Shown here: positions 24,249 through 31,829 of the stretch, piece by piece
Position numbering within the stretch: the first letter of the stretch is position 1
Layout: each line of letters opens with the position of its first letter
Assembly: GCA_002477475.1 (NCBI GenBank)
Contig: DLPX01000050.1
Location: forward strand, 34,419 to 74,613
DNA: 40,195 nucleotides
Direction of reading: 5' to 3'
Source: Proteobacteria bacterium UBA7447
Lineage (GTDB): Bacteria; Pseudomonadota; Gammaproteobacteria; Arenicellales; UBA868
Notes under the pieces: generated by a model
Database searches by the model: none
What the model was told of the DNA's origin: nothing
Seen by the model: only the letters and a program-made list of their open reading frames with translations
Program-made: the position numbers and the translations under genes

Positions 24249-25568
24249 TCAGAGCCGGTCGCGCAGCGCATACCAGGTCATGGCTAGAGCCAGCAGAGGT
24301 GATCGCAACATCGCGCCTCCTGGAAAACCCGGGGTTGGCAGACGATTCATGACATCAAATCGGCTTGCCACACCGTCAATCGCCTCTGCCAGCATAGCGC
24401 CCGCGCCGGTCGCCAGTGCGACACCCGACCCAGAATAGCCAGACGCGGAATAAATATTGCCGCTGTGGCGCTGAAAAAAAGGCAGGCGTGACATGGTGAT
24501 GGCAAGGGTGCCGCCCCATCCATACTCGACTTTGGCCTCTTTAAGGTCAGGATAAATTTTCAGCATGTATTTTCGGACAAAGGATTTGATATCCCGGGGA
24601 AACCGATAGCCGTAACTTTCTCCGCCGCCGAAAAGCATTCGGCTGTCTGCCGAGCAACGGAAATAATTGACTACGAAGCGCGAATCCGCCACACAGGCCC
24701 CGTTGGCGATTAACTTTCTGGCGATATCGTCACCCAGGGGTTCCGTGGCAATAATGTAGTTATTGATCGGCATGACGTGACGGCTAATGGATTTTTCCAG
24801 CGGGCCGATATAACCGTTACAGGCAAAGAGAACATATCCCGCGCTCACGCGGCCGTTTGAGGTATACACTCGGGCAGGTGTCCCCTCCTCAACCCGTGTA
24901 ACCTCAGAGTGCTCATACAGCCTGGCGCCTGCCCCGATTGCAGCTCTGGCAATGCCGAGAGCGTAATTGAGCGGATGCAGGTGGCCGGCACCCATGTCGA
25001 GCGTACCGGCGGAATAATCGTTGCTGCCCACGAGCAAGCGCATCTCCTCCGGCGGGACATACCGAATTTCATCGTAGCCATATTTTTCGTTAAGCAGGGC
25101 AACATAGTTTTGTGAGTGATGATCAAAACGCTGCCGGTGGTTGGCATGAATTGAACCGCTTCGGTAATCACAGGGAATATCGTGGCGGGCAATCAAATCC
25201 TTCACCAGGGCCTTGGCGTCTTGTGCAACTTGCCAGGCGTCGTGGGCAAGAGCGCTATCCACTGTCTGCTCGAGCTCATCCTGGGCCACCCGCTGCCCGG
25301 TACCGACTTGACCCCCATTGCGGCCGCTTGCGCCCCAGCCAATACGGTGAGCATCCAGCAGGATAACTGAGTAACCCCGCTCAGCAAGATGCAGAGCAGC
25401 AGATAGGCCGGTGAATCCTCCCCCGACTACCGCAACGTCACACTGATGGTCGCCTTTCAGGGTCTGGGCCTGTGGGATGCCGACGGCCGTTGCTGCATAC
25501 CAGGACGGCGGATAGGTGCCATCCTGATCATTCAGATGCAAAAGCGGGTTTGTGTAATCGGCATTCAC
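24249..25568 (-). CDS. FAD-dependent oxidase, gamma-glutamylputrescine oxidase-like (DAO family)
   Basis: A 439-residue flavoprotein from the GTG at 25568; the frame runs on to 25637 but that would overlap pyrD. The dinucleotide-binding motif VVGGGFTGLSAALHLAERG is at residues ~47-65 (key glycines 49, 50, 51 and 54), followed by RIGWGASGRNGGQV, a hallmark of the D-amino-acid oxidase superfamily and of PuuB/OrdL proteins. YFRCSADSRMLFGGGESY and GNIYSASGYSGSGVALATGAG also fit this group. Members oxidise gamma-glutamylputrescine or other amines with release of H2O2. No other putrescine-utilisation gene (puuA, C, D) is present, so the substrate remains open. It lies 22 bp after pyrD, probably as the last gene of the purB-pyrD run. 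Confidence 0.83.
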   Translation of the reverse strand: MNADYTNPLLHLNDQDGTYPPSWYAATAVGIPQAQTLKGDHQCDVAVVGGGFTGLSAALHLAERGYSVILLDAHRIGWGASGRNGGQVGTGQRVAQDELEQTVDSALAHDAWQVAQDAKALVKDLIARHDIPCDYRSGSIHANHRQRFDHHSQNYVALLNEKYGYDEIRYVPPEEMRLLVGSNDYSAGTLDMGAGHLHPLNYALGIARAAIGAGARLYEHSEVTRVEEGTPARVYTSNGRVSAGYVLFACNGYIGPLEKSISRHVMPINNYIIATEPLGDDIARKLIANGACVADSRFVVNYFRCSADSRMLFGGGESYGYRFPRDIKSFVRKYMLKIYPDLKEAKVEYGWGGTLAITMSRLPFFQRHSGNIYSASGYSGSGVALATGAGAMLAEAIDGVASRFDVMNRLPTPGFPGGAMLRSPLLALAMTWYALRDRL

Positions 25569-25590
25569 CTGTCTGTCTCGATCGGGTGAT

Positions 25591-26658
25591 TTAGGAGGTG
25601 GGGGCTTTAGCGGCTTGAGCGGCTTGCAGCGCGACAAGAATTTCCGTCACCAGAGCGGGTCCCCGGTAGATCAGTCCACTATAAAGCTGGACGAGGGTCG
25701 CTCCTGCAGAAAATGCGGCCTGGGCCGAGGCGGCATCCATTATGCCTCCCACACCGATCACTGGAAAGTCAGATGGGGTGTGCTGCCTGAGTTCAGAAAT
25801 GATCCGGTGTGAAAGGGCAGCCAGCGGTGCACCGCTCAAACCACCCGCCTGCGAGGCCTGCGGATGGGCCTTGGCATCCAGCGGCCGGCTGATAGTGGTG
25901 TTGGTTGCAACAATTCCGTCTATGCCCCGAAGCGTGAGCACTTCAGCGACGCGTGCAACCGATTCAATATCGAGATCAGGTGAAATCTTAACCACAATAG
26001 GGGTGTATTTCTGGTGCAGTTGGGCAAGTTGGCTTTGCTCGGCTTTCAGGCGTGCAATCAGTCCATCCAGAGTATCGCGCTCCTGCAGATCGCGAAGCCC
26101 CTTGGTATTGGGGGATGAGATGTTGATCGTCACGTAGTCGGCGACACGGTATACCGCCCGCAGTCCAGTGAGGTAGTCGCGCCAGGCTTCCTCATTGGAG
26201 GTGGCGGCATTGCGTCCAAGATTAATGCCGATGATAGCTTGCTGCTGTTGTTGTCCAAGCCTCGCTAGGAAGAAGTTAAGGCCTCCGCTGTTGAACCCCA
26301 TGCGGTTGACCAGCGCCTGCGCTGAGGTCATTCGGAACATGCGAGGTCGGGGGTTTCCTGATTGCGGCAATGGCGTCACGGTGCCGAGTTCGAGAAACCC
26401 AAAACCCAGTGCGGCAAGCCCGTCAACGGCCTTTGCATCTTTATCGAGCCCGGCTGCCAGGCCGACCGGGTTAGGAAATGAGAGACCCATTGCTTCGACC
26501 GGAATCGAGGGTAGTGGGCCCCGGCAAGTGTCGATGAGGTACTGGTTGAGCGGATGTATCTGCCCCATGAGTCCGATCGTTTGCACGACAATGTCATGGG
26601 CAGTCTCAGGATTAAGCCTGAACAACAGCGGCCGAAATAGAGAGTACACTCCCGCCAT
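25591..26658 (-). CDS. pyrD: Dihydroorotate dehydrogenase (quinone), class 2
   Basis: A 355-residue membrane-associated flavoenzyme that oxidises dihydroorotate to orotate with quinone, the fourth step of pyrimidine synthesis. The ATG at 26658 (MAGVYSLFRPLLFRLNPETAHD) overlaps the stop of the preceding gene as TGATG. The N-terminal helical region is the membrane-binding part of class 2 enzymes. FPNPVGLAAGLDKDAKAVDGLAALGFGFLELGTVTP contains the FMN-binding start (given here in outline), INISSPNTKGLRDLQ contains the catalytic Ser of class 2, and GLSGAPL, VIGVGGIMDAASA and VQLYSGLIYRGP bind the FMN phosphate. Coupled to the upstream pseudouridine synthase gene. Confidence 0.96.
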   Translation of the reverse strand: MAGVYSLFRPLLFRLNPETAHDIVVQTIGLMGQIHPLNQYLIDTCRGPLPSIPVEAMGLSFPNPVGLAAGLDKDAKAVDGLAALGFGFLELGTVTPLPQSGNPRPRMFRMTSAQALVNRMGFNSGGLNFFLARLGQQQQQAIIGINLGRNAATSNEEAWRDYLTGLRAVYRVADYVTINISSPNTKGLRDLQERDTLDGLIARLKAEQSQLAQLHQKYTPIVVKISPDLDIESVARVAEVLTLRGIDGIVATNTTISRPLDAKAHPQASQAGGLSGAPLAALSHRIISELRQHTPSDFPVIGVGGIMDAASAQAAFSAGATLVQLYSGLIYRGPALVTEILVALQAAQAAKAPTS

Positions 26659-27389
26659 CAGAAGGCTTCTCCAGATGCGAGGTGTCGCCACTGTCCCCGC
26701 CGCAGTTGTCCCAGGCGCACCCCACCAATACGCACCCTGACGAGGGTACGTACCTGCAGGTTGACCAATTCGCACATTCGTCGCACCTGCCGTTTCCGGC
26801 CTTCCGTGAGAACAAATTGCAGATGTGCCGGCCCGGTTTGTTTGATGCCGGCAGGACGCAGTGCACGGCCGTCCAATGACAGCCCGTGGCGAAGGCGCTG
26901 AAGCGCCGTTTCAGTGATGTTGCCGTCGACACCGACGTGATATTCCTTCTCAATTCGGCTCTCGGGCCCGATCAGCGTGCGGGCGACAACCCCATCCTGG
27001 GTCAGCACAAGCAATCCAGAGGAATCGATATCGAGTCGCCCGGCCACATGCAGGCTCCGTGCTTTGGGGAGCCGCGTTTTCGGGTGCTCGTCATGGGGCG
27101 CACGGTTGTCTTCGGTAATCAGTGAGATCGCCTCGGAGTAGCCTTTTTCGGGCTGATTGGAGACGACGCCGGGGGGTTTATTAAGGAGCACGGTTGCCAA
27201 TGCCGCGCGTTGGCGATGGGCCTCGCTTGTCAGTTCTATGGCGGCGAGAGGATGCACCCTTGAGCCAAGCCGATCAATCACCACGCCGTCCACCCGGACC
27301 TGCCCGGCGGCAATGAGTGTGTCAGCTTCCCTACGCGAGCAAAGGCCCTGTTGAGCCATCAGGCGTGAGAGACGGATTCCATCCTCCAT
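26658..27389 (-). CDS. RNA pseudouridine synthase, RsuA/RluB/RluF family
   Basis: A 243-residue protein from the ATG at 27389 (MEDGIRLSRLMAQQGLCSRREA). The N-terminal S4 RNA-binding domain (residues ~6-55) is followed by the catalytic domain. The active-site segment is HVAGRLDIDSSGLLVLTQDG, in which the Asp after GRL is the nucleophile, and the later motifs are RIEKEYHVGV and LTEGRKRQVRRMCELV. The length and the C-terminal LVRVRIGGVRLGQLRRGQWRHL resemble RluF (23S rRNA U2604) more than the longer RluB, but I cannot decide the target uridine by eye. It lies 14 bp after purB and overlaps pyrD by one base. Confidence 0.87.
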   Translation of the reverse strand: MEDGIRLSRLMAQQGLCSRREADTLIAAGQVRVDGVVIDRLGSRVHPLAAIELTSEAHRQRAALATVLLNKPPGVVSNQPEKGYSEAISLITEDNRAPHDEHPKTRLPKARSLHVAGRLDIDSSGLLVLTQDGVVARTLIGPESRIEKEYHVGVDGNITETALQRLRHGLSLDGRALRPAGIKQTGPAHLQFVLTEGRKRQVRRMCELVNLQVRTLVRVRIGGVRLGQLRRGQWRHLASGEAF

Positions 27390-27403
27390 GGTCAGTCTGG
27401 CGC

Positions 27404-28834
27404 TTAGTACCTGTTGCGCCTTCCTTTCAGAAAGATTCGGACGGTTTCGCCAGCGTTGCCGATATACGCTTGCGGGGTGAGCGCTGCCAGGCTCTCCTGA
27501 GACTCTTTGGGGATCGGCAGGGAATTGACAAAGTCCCTGAGCGTCTGTCCATCCATTGCAGCGCGGCCGCGGGTCAATGCTTTCAGTTTTTCGTAGGGTT
27601 CGGGCACGTCGTAGCGTCGCATGACGGTCTGGATTGCCTCGGCCAGTACCTCCCACGCCTGATCCAGTTCGGCATGCAGTTTGTCCTTGTCGATCTGAAG
27701 TTTTCCAAGACCACGATGAGCCGCGTCCAGTGCTATCAGGCAGTGGGCAAACGCGGGCCCCAGATTTCTGATAACGGTCGAGTCTGAGAGATCGCGCTGC
27801 CACCGGCTGATCGGCAGTTTCGCCGCGAGATGTTCTAGTAATGCGTTGGCAATGCCCGCGTTGCCTTCGCTGTTCTCGAAGTCTATCGGATTGACCTTGT
27901 GCGGCATCGTACTTGAGCCAACTTCTCCGGCCACCGTCTTCTGCCGGAAGTAGCCCAGCGAGATGTATCCCCATAGGTCACGGTCAAGATCAATCAGGAT
28001 GGTGTTCAGCCGGACCAGTGCATGACACAGTGCGGCAAGATCGTCATGCGGTTCGATCTGTGTCGTCATCTGCTGCCAGTCCAGCCCGATGCCTTCCACA
28101 AAATTCTTTGAAAGCCCAGGCCAGTCCAGTTCTGGGTAAGCGGCAAGGTGGGCATTGAAGTTGCCCACGGCGCCGTTGAATTTTCCACGTATTGCCGTCG
28201 TTGCGATCTGGTCGCGAGCCTGGTCCAGCCGCGCAACCACATTGGCCAGCTCCTTTCCCATGGTGGTGGGGCTCGCAGGCTGGCCATGTGTCCGGGCCAG
28301 CATCGGCTGATCCGCCAACTCGTTGGCCATTGTTGCGAGTGCTGAGGTGATCTGATCAATTGCCGGCAGCAGGATACGGTTTCGGCCGTCGCGCAGCATC
28401 AGGGCATAAGACAGATTGTTGATGTCCTCTGAAGTGCATCCAAAATGGATGAATTCTGATACCGCGCTTAACTCTTCATGAGCCGAGACTTTCTCTTTCA
28501 GAAAATACTCCACCGCTTTGACATCATGATTGGTAGTGCGCTCAATGTTCTTGACCGCTTCAGCATCTGAAATCGAGAAGTCATCCGAAATATCGTTGAG
28601 AAAGGTCTTCGCAGATTCCGAAAACAGCGGGACTTCAGCTAGGGCTTCACAGGAGGCGAGTGATAACAGCCACTGCGCTTCGACAAAAACGCGATACCGG
28701 ATCAGAGCGAACTCGCTGAAGTAGGGTCTCAGGCCAGAGACCTTGGCACCGTATCTGCCATCTATGGGAGACAGCGCGGTCAGGGCTGACAAAGGGTGTG
28801 AATCAGAAGCTGTCAACGCGGGGCCTGCAAACAC
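27404..28834 (-). CDS. purB: Adenylosuccinate lyase PurB
   Basis: A 476-residue enzyme that removes fumarate from SAICAR and from adenylosuccinate in purine synthesis. LTALSPIDGRYGAKVSGLRPYFSE is close to the start of E. coli PurB; the GTG at 28834 adds ~17 residues before it and has no clear ribosome site, so a TTG seven codons later is an alternative. IERTTNHDVKAVEYFLKEKV, HFGCTSEDINNLSYALML, ARTHGQPASPTTMGKE and the lyase signature GSSTMPHKVNPIDFEN (catalytic Ser loop) are all present. The first gene of the leftward run purB - pseudouridine synthase - pyrD - FAD oxidase, which places a purine and a pyrimidine gene in one likely transcript. Confidence 0.96.
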   Translation of the reverse strand: MFAGPALTASDSHPLSALTALSPIDGRYGAKVSGLRPYFSEFALIRYRVFVEAQWLLSLASCEALAEVPLFSESAKTFLNDISDDFSISDAEAVKNIERTTNHDVKAVEYFLKEKVSAHEELSAVSEFIHFGCTSEDINNLSYALMLRDGRNRILLPAIDQITSALATMANELADQPMLARTHGQPASPTTMGKELANVVARLDQARDQIATTAIRGKFNGAVGNFNAHLAAYPELDWPGLSKNFVEGIGLDWQQMTTQIEPHDDLAALCHALVRLNTILIDLDRDLWGYISLGYFRQKTVAGEVGSSTMPHKVNPIDFENSEGNAGIANALLEHLAAKLPISRWQRDLSDSTVIRNLGPAFAHCLIALDAAHRGLGKLQIDKDKLHAELDQAWEVLAEAIQTVMRRYDVPEPYEKLKALTRGRAAMDGQTLRDFVNSLPIPKESQESLAALTPQAYIGNAGETVRIFLKGRRNRY

Positions 28835-28930
28835 ATCGGGAGAGCGGCAATTTTACCATGCCGGCATTGGCAATAATGAGGTGTTAAACGTTATCCAGCG
28901 AGAGACGGGAAGCGTTGGCAGCGGTGGATC

Positions 28931-30169
28931 CTAAAGGTGGAGTTGCTGATCCTGACCATTGAGGCGCCACAATCGATCGAACTTGATTGAAAAACCAACA
29001 ATACTGGCCAATACGACGCCGACCCCGATCAGCAGGGCGCTGGGCGCTGAGAAGAGTTCAGCGAGCGGTCCCAAAACCAGACCACCCAGTGCAATCAGGC
29101 TGAAGGTGATGCTGTGTATTCCCATGACTCGGCCGCGCAAGGCATCCGGCACTGCAAGTTGCATCACCGTCATAGAACTGATGAGGAAAAATGATCCCCC
29201 AACGGCGGATAGCATGGCACAGCCACACGCGAGCGCAAAAGCGAAATGCCAATCCGCTGCAATGCCGGTCACCAGCGCAAACAGAATTAATGACAGGCAG
29301 AAAAAAACACTTCCTCCCATCATGACGCTGCCAAGTCTGGGCGAGTTTTGCAGCCGACCCACCAGAATGGTCCCCAGTACAGATCCAACACCGGTGGCAG
29401 AGAGAAGCAGTCCATAGCCTTCCTCTCCAGTACCCAGTAATTCCGCAAACACCGGCATGATCTGGACATAAGCCGTGCCAAAAAACATTGAAATCCACGT
29501 CATCGCGATCAGGACAGCGAAGAGTTTCTCCTGGAGGATAAATCGCCAGGCTGCGGTAAGGCCGCGATTGTGGTCTGAGTGTTTTGGGAAGGCGTCGGGT
29601 GTTTGCAGACTCAAAAGAATCTTCGCCATGACAGCAAATCCAATGGTGCACAAGGCAAAAATAATCCAGGTATCTGCAAGGGCAATCAATACGCCGCCTA
29701 CGGCAGGCAGCACCATCCTGGTCCCTTGCCAGAGAATTGAGTTCAACGCCACAGCACTCATCATTTGATGCGGCTCGATGAGCGCCGGGAAGAATGAAAC
29801 ACGGGCGGGCAGGTCAAACCCCGAGATCGAACCCAACAAGGCCGCGAGGAGCAAGACCTGCCAAACGGTGACCCAGTCGCCGAGGTCGAGAATGGTCAAT
29901 ATGCCAAGTGCCAGGCCAGCCAGTATGGATGTGATGAGCAGGATCCGACCGCGGTTTCCATGATCGGCTACGAGCCCTCCGGCGAGGGTGGCAAGTATGG
30001 TAGGTACTGCCATGGCAACGCCGAGGAGTCCGAGATAAAGGGCAGATCCGGTGAGTTTGAAGACCAGCCAGCCCATTCCCACAAAGTAAAGCTGTGTGGC
30101 CCCGGTGGAGAAAATAGAGCCTAGCCAGAAGCGCCGATATCTTGGTGACTGCAACGCGTCGAGTTTCAT
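28931..30169 (-). CDS. MFS transporter, EntS-like exporter family
   Basis: A 412-residue protein with about 12 membrane helices. MKLDALQSPRYRRFWLGSIFSTGATQLYFVGMGWLVFKLTGSA (outline) at the start and GLVADHGNRGRILLITS in the loop between helices 2 and 3 match the MFS_3/EntS group, which includes the enterobactin exporter EntS and many uncharacterised exporters. A second such loop, VPDALRGRVMGIHSITFS, is in the C-terminal half. No siderophore genes are nearby, so the cargo is unknown. It follows the AI-2E-family permease by 73 bp on the same strand, and both may be read from the MerR regulator's promoter. Confidence 0.85.
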   Translation of the reverse strand: MKLDALQSPRYRRFWLGSIFSTGATQLYFVGMGWLVFKLTGSALYLGLLGVAMAVPTILATLAGGLVADHGNRGRILLITSILAGLALGILTILDLGDWVTVWQVLLLAALLGSISGFDLPARVSFFPALIEPHQMMSAVALNSILWQGTRMVLPAVGGVLIALADTWIIFALCTIGFAVMAKILLSLQTPDAFPKHSDHNRGLTAAWRFILQEKLFAVLIAMTWISMFFGTAYVQIMPVFAELLGTGEEGYGLLLSATGVGSVLGTILVGRLQNSPRLGSVMMGGSVFFCLSLILFALVTGIAADWHFAFALACGCAMLSAVGGSFFLISSMTVMQLAVPDALRGRVMGIHSITFSLIALGGLVLGPLAELFSAPSALLIGVGVVLASIVGFSIKFDRLWRLNGQDQQLHL

Positions 30170-30242
30170 TAATCAGCTGTCTCTTGGTGATGCCCTCGCG
30201 CTTCACCAAAGAGCTGCGCAACGAGAAGGAGATGGCGGGTAA

Positions 30243-31283
30243 TTAAGAGGTATTTCGGTCGGGAGCCTGGGCGCTCAGTAATACGCTAATCCATCGGCTT
30301 CTCGGATCGTTTTCCAATGCGATCTTGACAATCATGGTCAGAGGGGTGGAGAGGAACATCCCGACAGGGCCGAATATCCAGCCCCAGAACAGCAGAGAAA
30401 GAAACACCACCAGAGTCGATAGACCGAGACCCTTTCCCAGATACCGCGGCTCCAGCACGTTGCCGACCACGATATTGACTGCGACGAATCCGGCGGCGAC
30501 CGAAAGCGCGATGACGGGTCCAGCATCAAGAAGAGCAAGGGTGACGGCAGGTATCGCGGCAATGATTGACCCGATATAGGGAATAAAGTTCATAAAGAAG
30601 GCGAGTGATCCCCAGATAACTGCAAAGTCTATTCCAAGGATGACGAGGTAGAGTGCGATGGCAAGACCCGTAATCAGGCTCATTACGGCTTTAATCACGA
30701 GATAGTGGTTGACTGAGGCCATAAAAGCGGCGAGGTCCCCGAGCGTCTTGTCGGGATTTCTCGAAACGCTGCGCAGCTTCTCCGGCAGGCTGGTTGACTC
30801 AACCATCAAAAACAGAACCGTAAGGATAATGAGCATGCTGTTGGCGAGCAGTCCGCCAAAACCGCTTAAGAGGCGACCGAGCAGTTTGGCGGCTCCTGCG
30901 GGATCAAAGAGTTCCGTGACACCGCCGACAGGCAATTTGATCCCAAGCCCCCCGAGCCATACCGTTGTCTGGGTGATGAGAGCATTGAGTTGCGCCTCAT
31001 AACGGGGGAGGGCGCTGCTGAACTGGTTGATGGAGGCGCCGATAAGTGATCCCAATGTGACCAGTGTGCTCGCCATAAGCAACAACACCAACGTCATTGC
31101 CGCCCAGAGCGGTAGTCCTCGACGCTGAAGCCATTGCAGCATCGCTGTGGATATGATGGCCAGGAAGATCGCCATCAACAGTGGGACGACGATGCTGCTG
31201 GCGGCTTTGAGACCCGCAATGACGACTGTCAGGCCTGCAAGGACCAGCAGTACCTGCGTTCCTGTACTTGAGTTGCTAAACAA
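30243..31283 (-). CDS. AI-2E family transporter (PF01594-type permease)
   Basis: A 346-residue membrane protein with a TTG start at 31283, chosen because AAGGA lies 7 bp before it. Two N-terminal hydrophobic spans and a MLQWLQRRGLPLWAAMTLVL region precede a soluble stretch, then five or more spans with FFMNFIPYIGSIIAAIPAVTLAL and the C-terminal VFLSLLFWGWIFGPVGMFLSTPLTMIVKI, which are typical of this family. Known members export autoinducer-2 (TqsA) or act as Na+/H+ or other exporters, and the name does not fix the substrate. It lies 56 bp after the MerR-type regulator gene. Confidence 0.88.
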   Translation of the reverse strand: MFSNSSTGTQVLLVLAGLTVVIAGLKAASSIVVPLLMAIFLAIISTAMLQWLQRRGLPLWAAMTLVLLLMASTLVTLGSLIGASINQFSSALPRYEAQLNALITQTTVWLGGLGIKLPVGGVTELFDPAGAAKLLGRLLSGFGGLLANSMLIILTVLFLMVESTSLPEKLRSVSRNPDKTLGDLAAFMASVNHYLVIKAVMSLITGLAIALYLVILGIDFAVIWGSLAFFMNFIPYIGSIIAAIPAVTLALLDAGPVIALSVAAGFVAVNIVVGNVLEPRYLGKGLGLSTLVVFLSLLFWGWIFGPVGMFLSTPLTMIVKIALENDPRSRWISVLLSAQAPDRNTS

Positions 31284-31339
31284 GAGCCGGTCCTTAAGTT
31301 GTCAATCCAGGGATTTACAGGAAGGGCAGCGTGATTCTT

Positions 31340-31726
31340 TTAAGCGATGGAGGCAAGTCGACCCTGGCATTGTAACTCGATCTCATCGAGCTCTTTTAAG
31401 GTCAGGTCAATGTCGCTGCGCTGCTGCTTAAGTGCTTCGCGGCGTTCTTGAATCTGATCCAGGAAGTAGCGCAATTGCCCCGTCTCCCCCGCATCCAGGT
31501 CATACATCTCGATGATGTCCCGGACGTCGCTGAGCGAAAAGCCTAGACGTTTGCCACGAAGAATGAGTTTCAGGCGGACCCGATCCCGTGGGCTATATAC
31601 TCGTCGCCGGCCGCTCCGGCCCGGCTGAAGCAGTCCTTCATCCTCATAAAACCGGATGGCCCGGGTCGTGAGATTGAATTCCTGGGCAAGATCCGAGATC
31701 GAATAGGCGGTGGCATCGGGGGTCAT
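31340..31726 (-). CDS. MerR family regulator, LiuR-like
   Basis: A 128-residue regulator. The N-terminal helix-turn-helix with wing (YSISDLAQEFNLTTRAIRFYEDEGLLQPGR...RVYSPRDRVRLKLILRGKRLGFSLSDVRDII, in outline) is the classic MerR DNA-binding domain, followed by a dimer coiled coil (RYFLDQIQERREALKQQRSDIDLTLKELDEIE). EMYDLDAGETGQL and the coiled coil resemble LiuR, which represses branched-chain amino acid and short-chain acyl-CoA degradation genes. It has a single Cys near its end, so it does not look like a metal-sensing MerR. It diverges from icmF, with a 14-bp palindrome between them, so autoregulation and control of icmF are likely. Promoter on its own strand: TTTACG (31790-31785), 17-bp spacer, TATACT (31767-31762). 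Confidence 0.83.
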   Translation of the reverse strand: MTPDATAYSISDLAQEFNLTTRAIRFYEDEGLLQPGRSGRRRVYSPRDRVRLKLILRGKRLGFSLSDVRDIIEMYDLDAGETGQLRYFLDQIQERREALKQQRSDIDLTLKELDEIELQCQGRLASIA

Positions 31727-31761
31727 ATCGGCACTGTTGAGAACTTTTAGCCCGACCGTCG

Positions 31762-31803
31762 AGTATAGCTTTAATTGACGTTTACGTAAACGGAAACTAA
31801 AAT
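31762..31803. promoter_or_regulatory. Divergent promoters with 14-bp palindromic operator (LiuR-like)
   Basis: The palindrome CGTTTACGTAAACG (31779-31792) is perfect. On the plus strand a promoter TTGACG (31775-31780), 17-bp spacer, TAAAAT (31798-31803) reads towards icmF. On the minus strand TTTACG (31790-31785), 17-bp spacer, TATACT (31767-31762) reads towards the MerR gene. The palindrome overlaps both -35 elements. The core resembles the operator remembered for LiuR (TTTACGTAAA centre). Confidence 0.72.
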
Positions 31804-31829
31804 CCGATGTTCGTCGCCTGGTGCACTTT

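Noticed and set aside
26658..27974. Long minus-strand frame giving the pseudouridine synthase ~195 extra N-terminal residues
   Set aside because: The extension runs antisense-frame through the purB coding region and has no domain character; the S4 domain begins right after the ATG at 27389.
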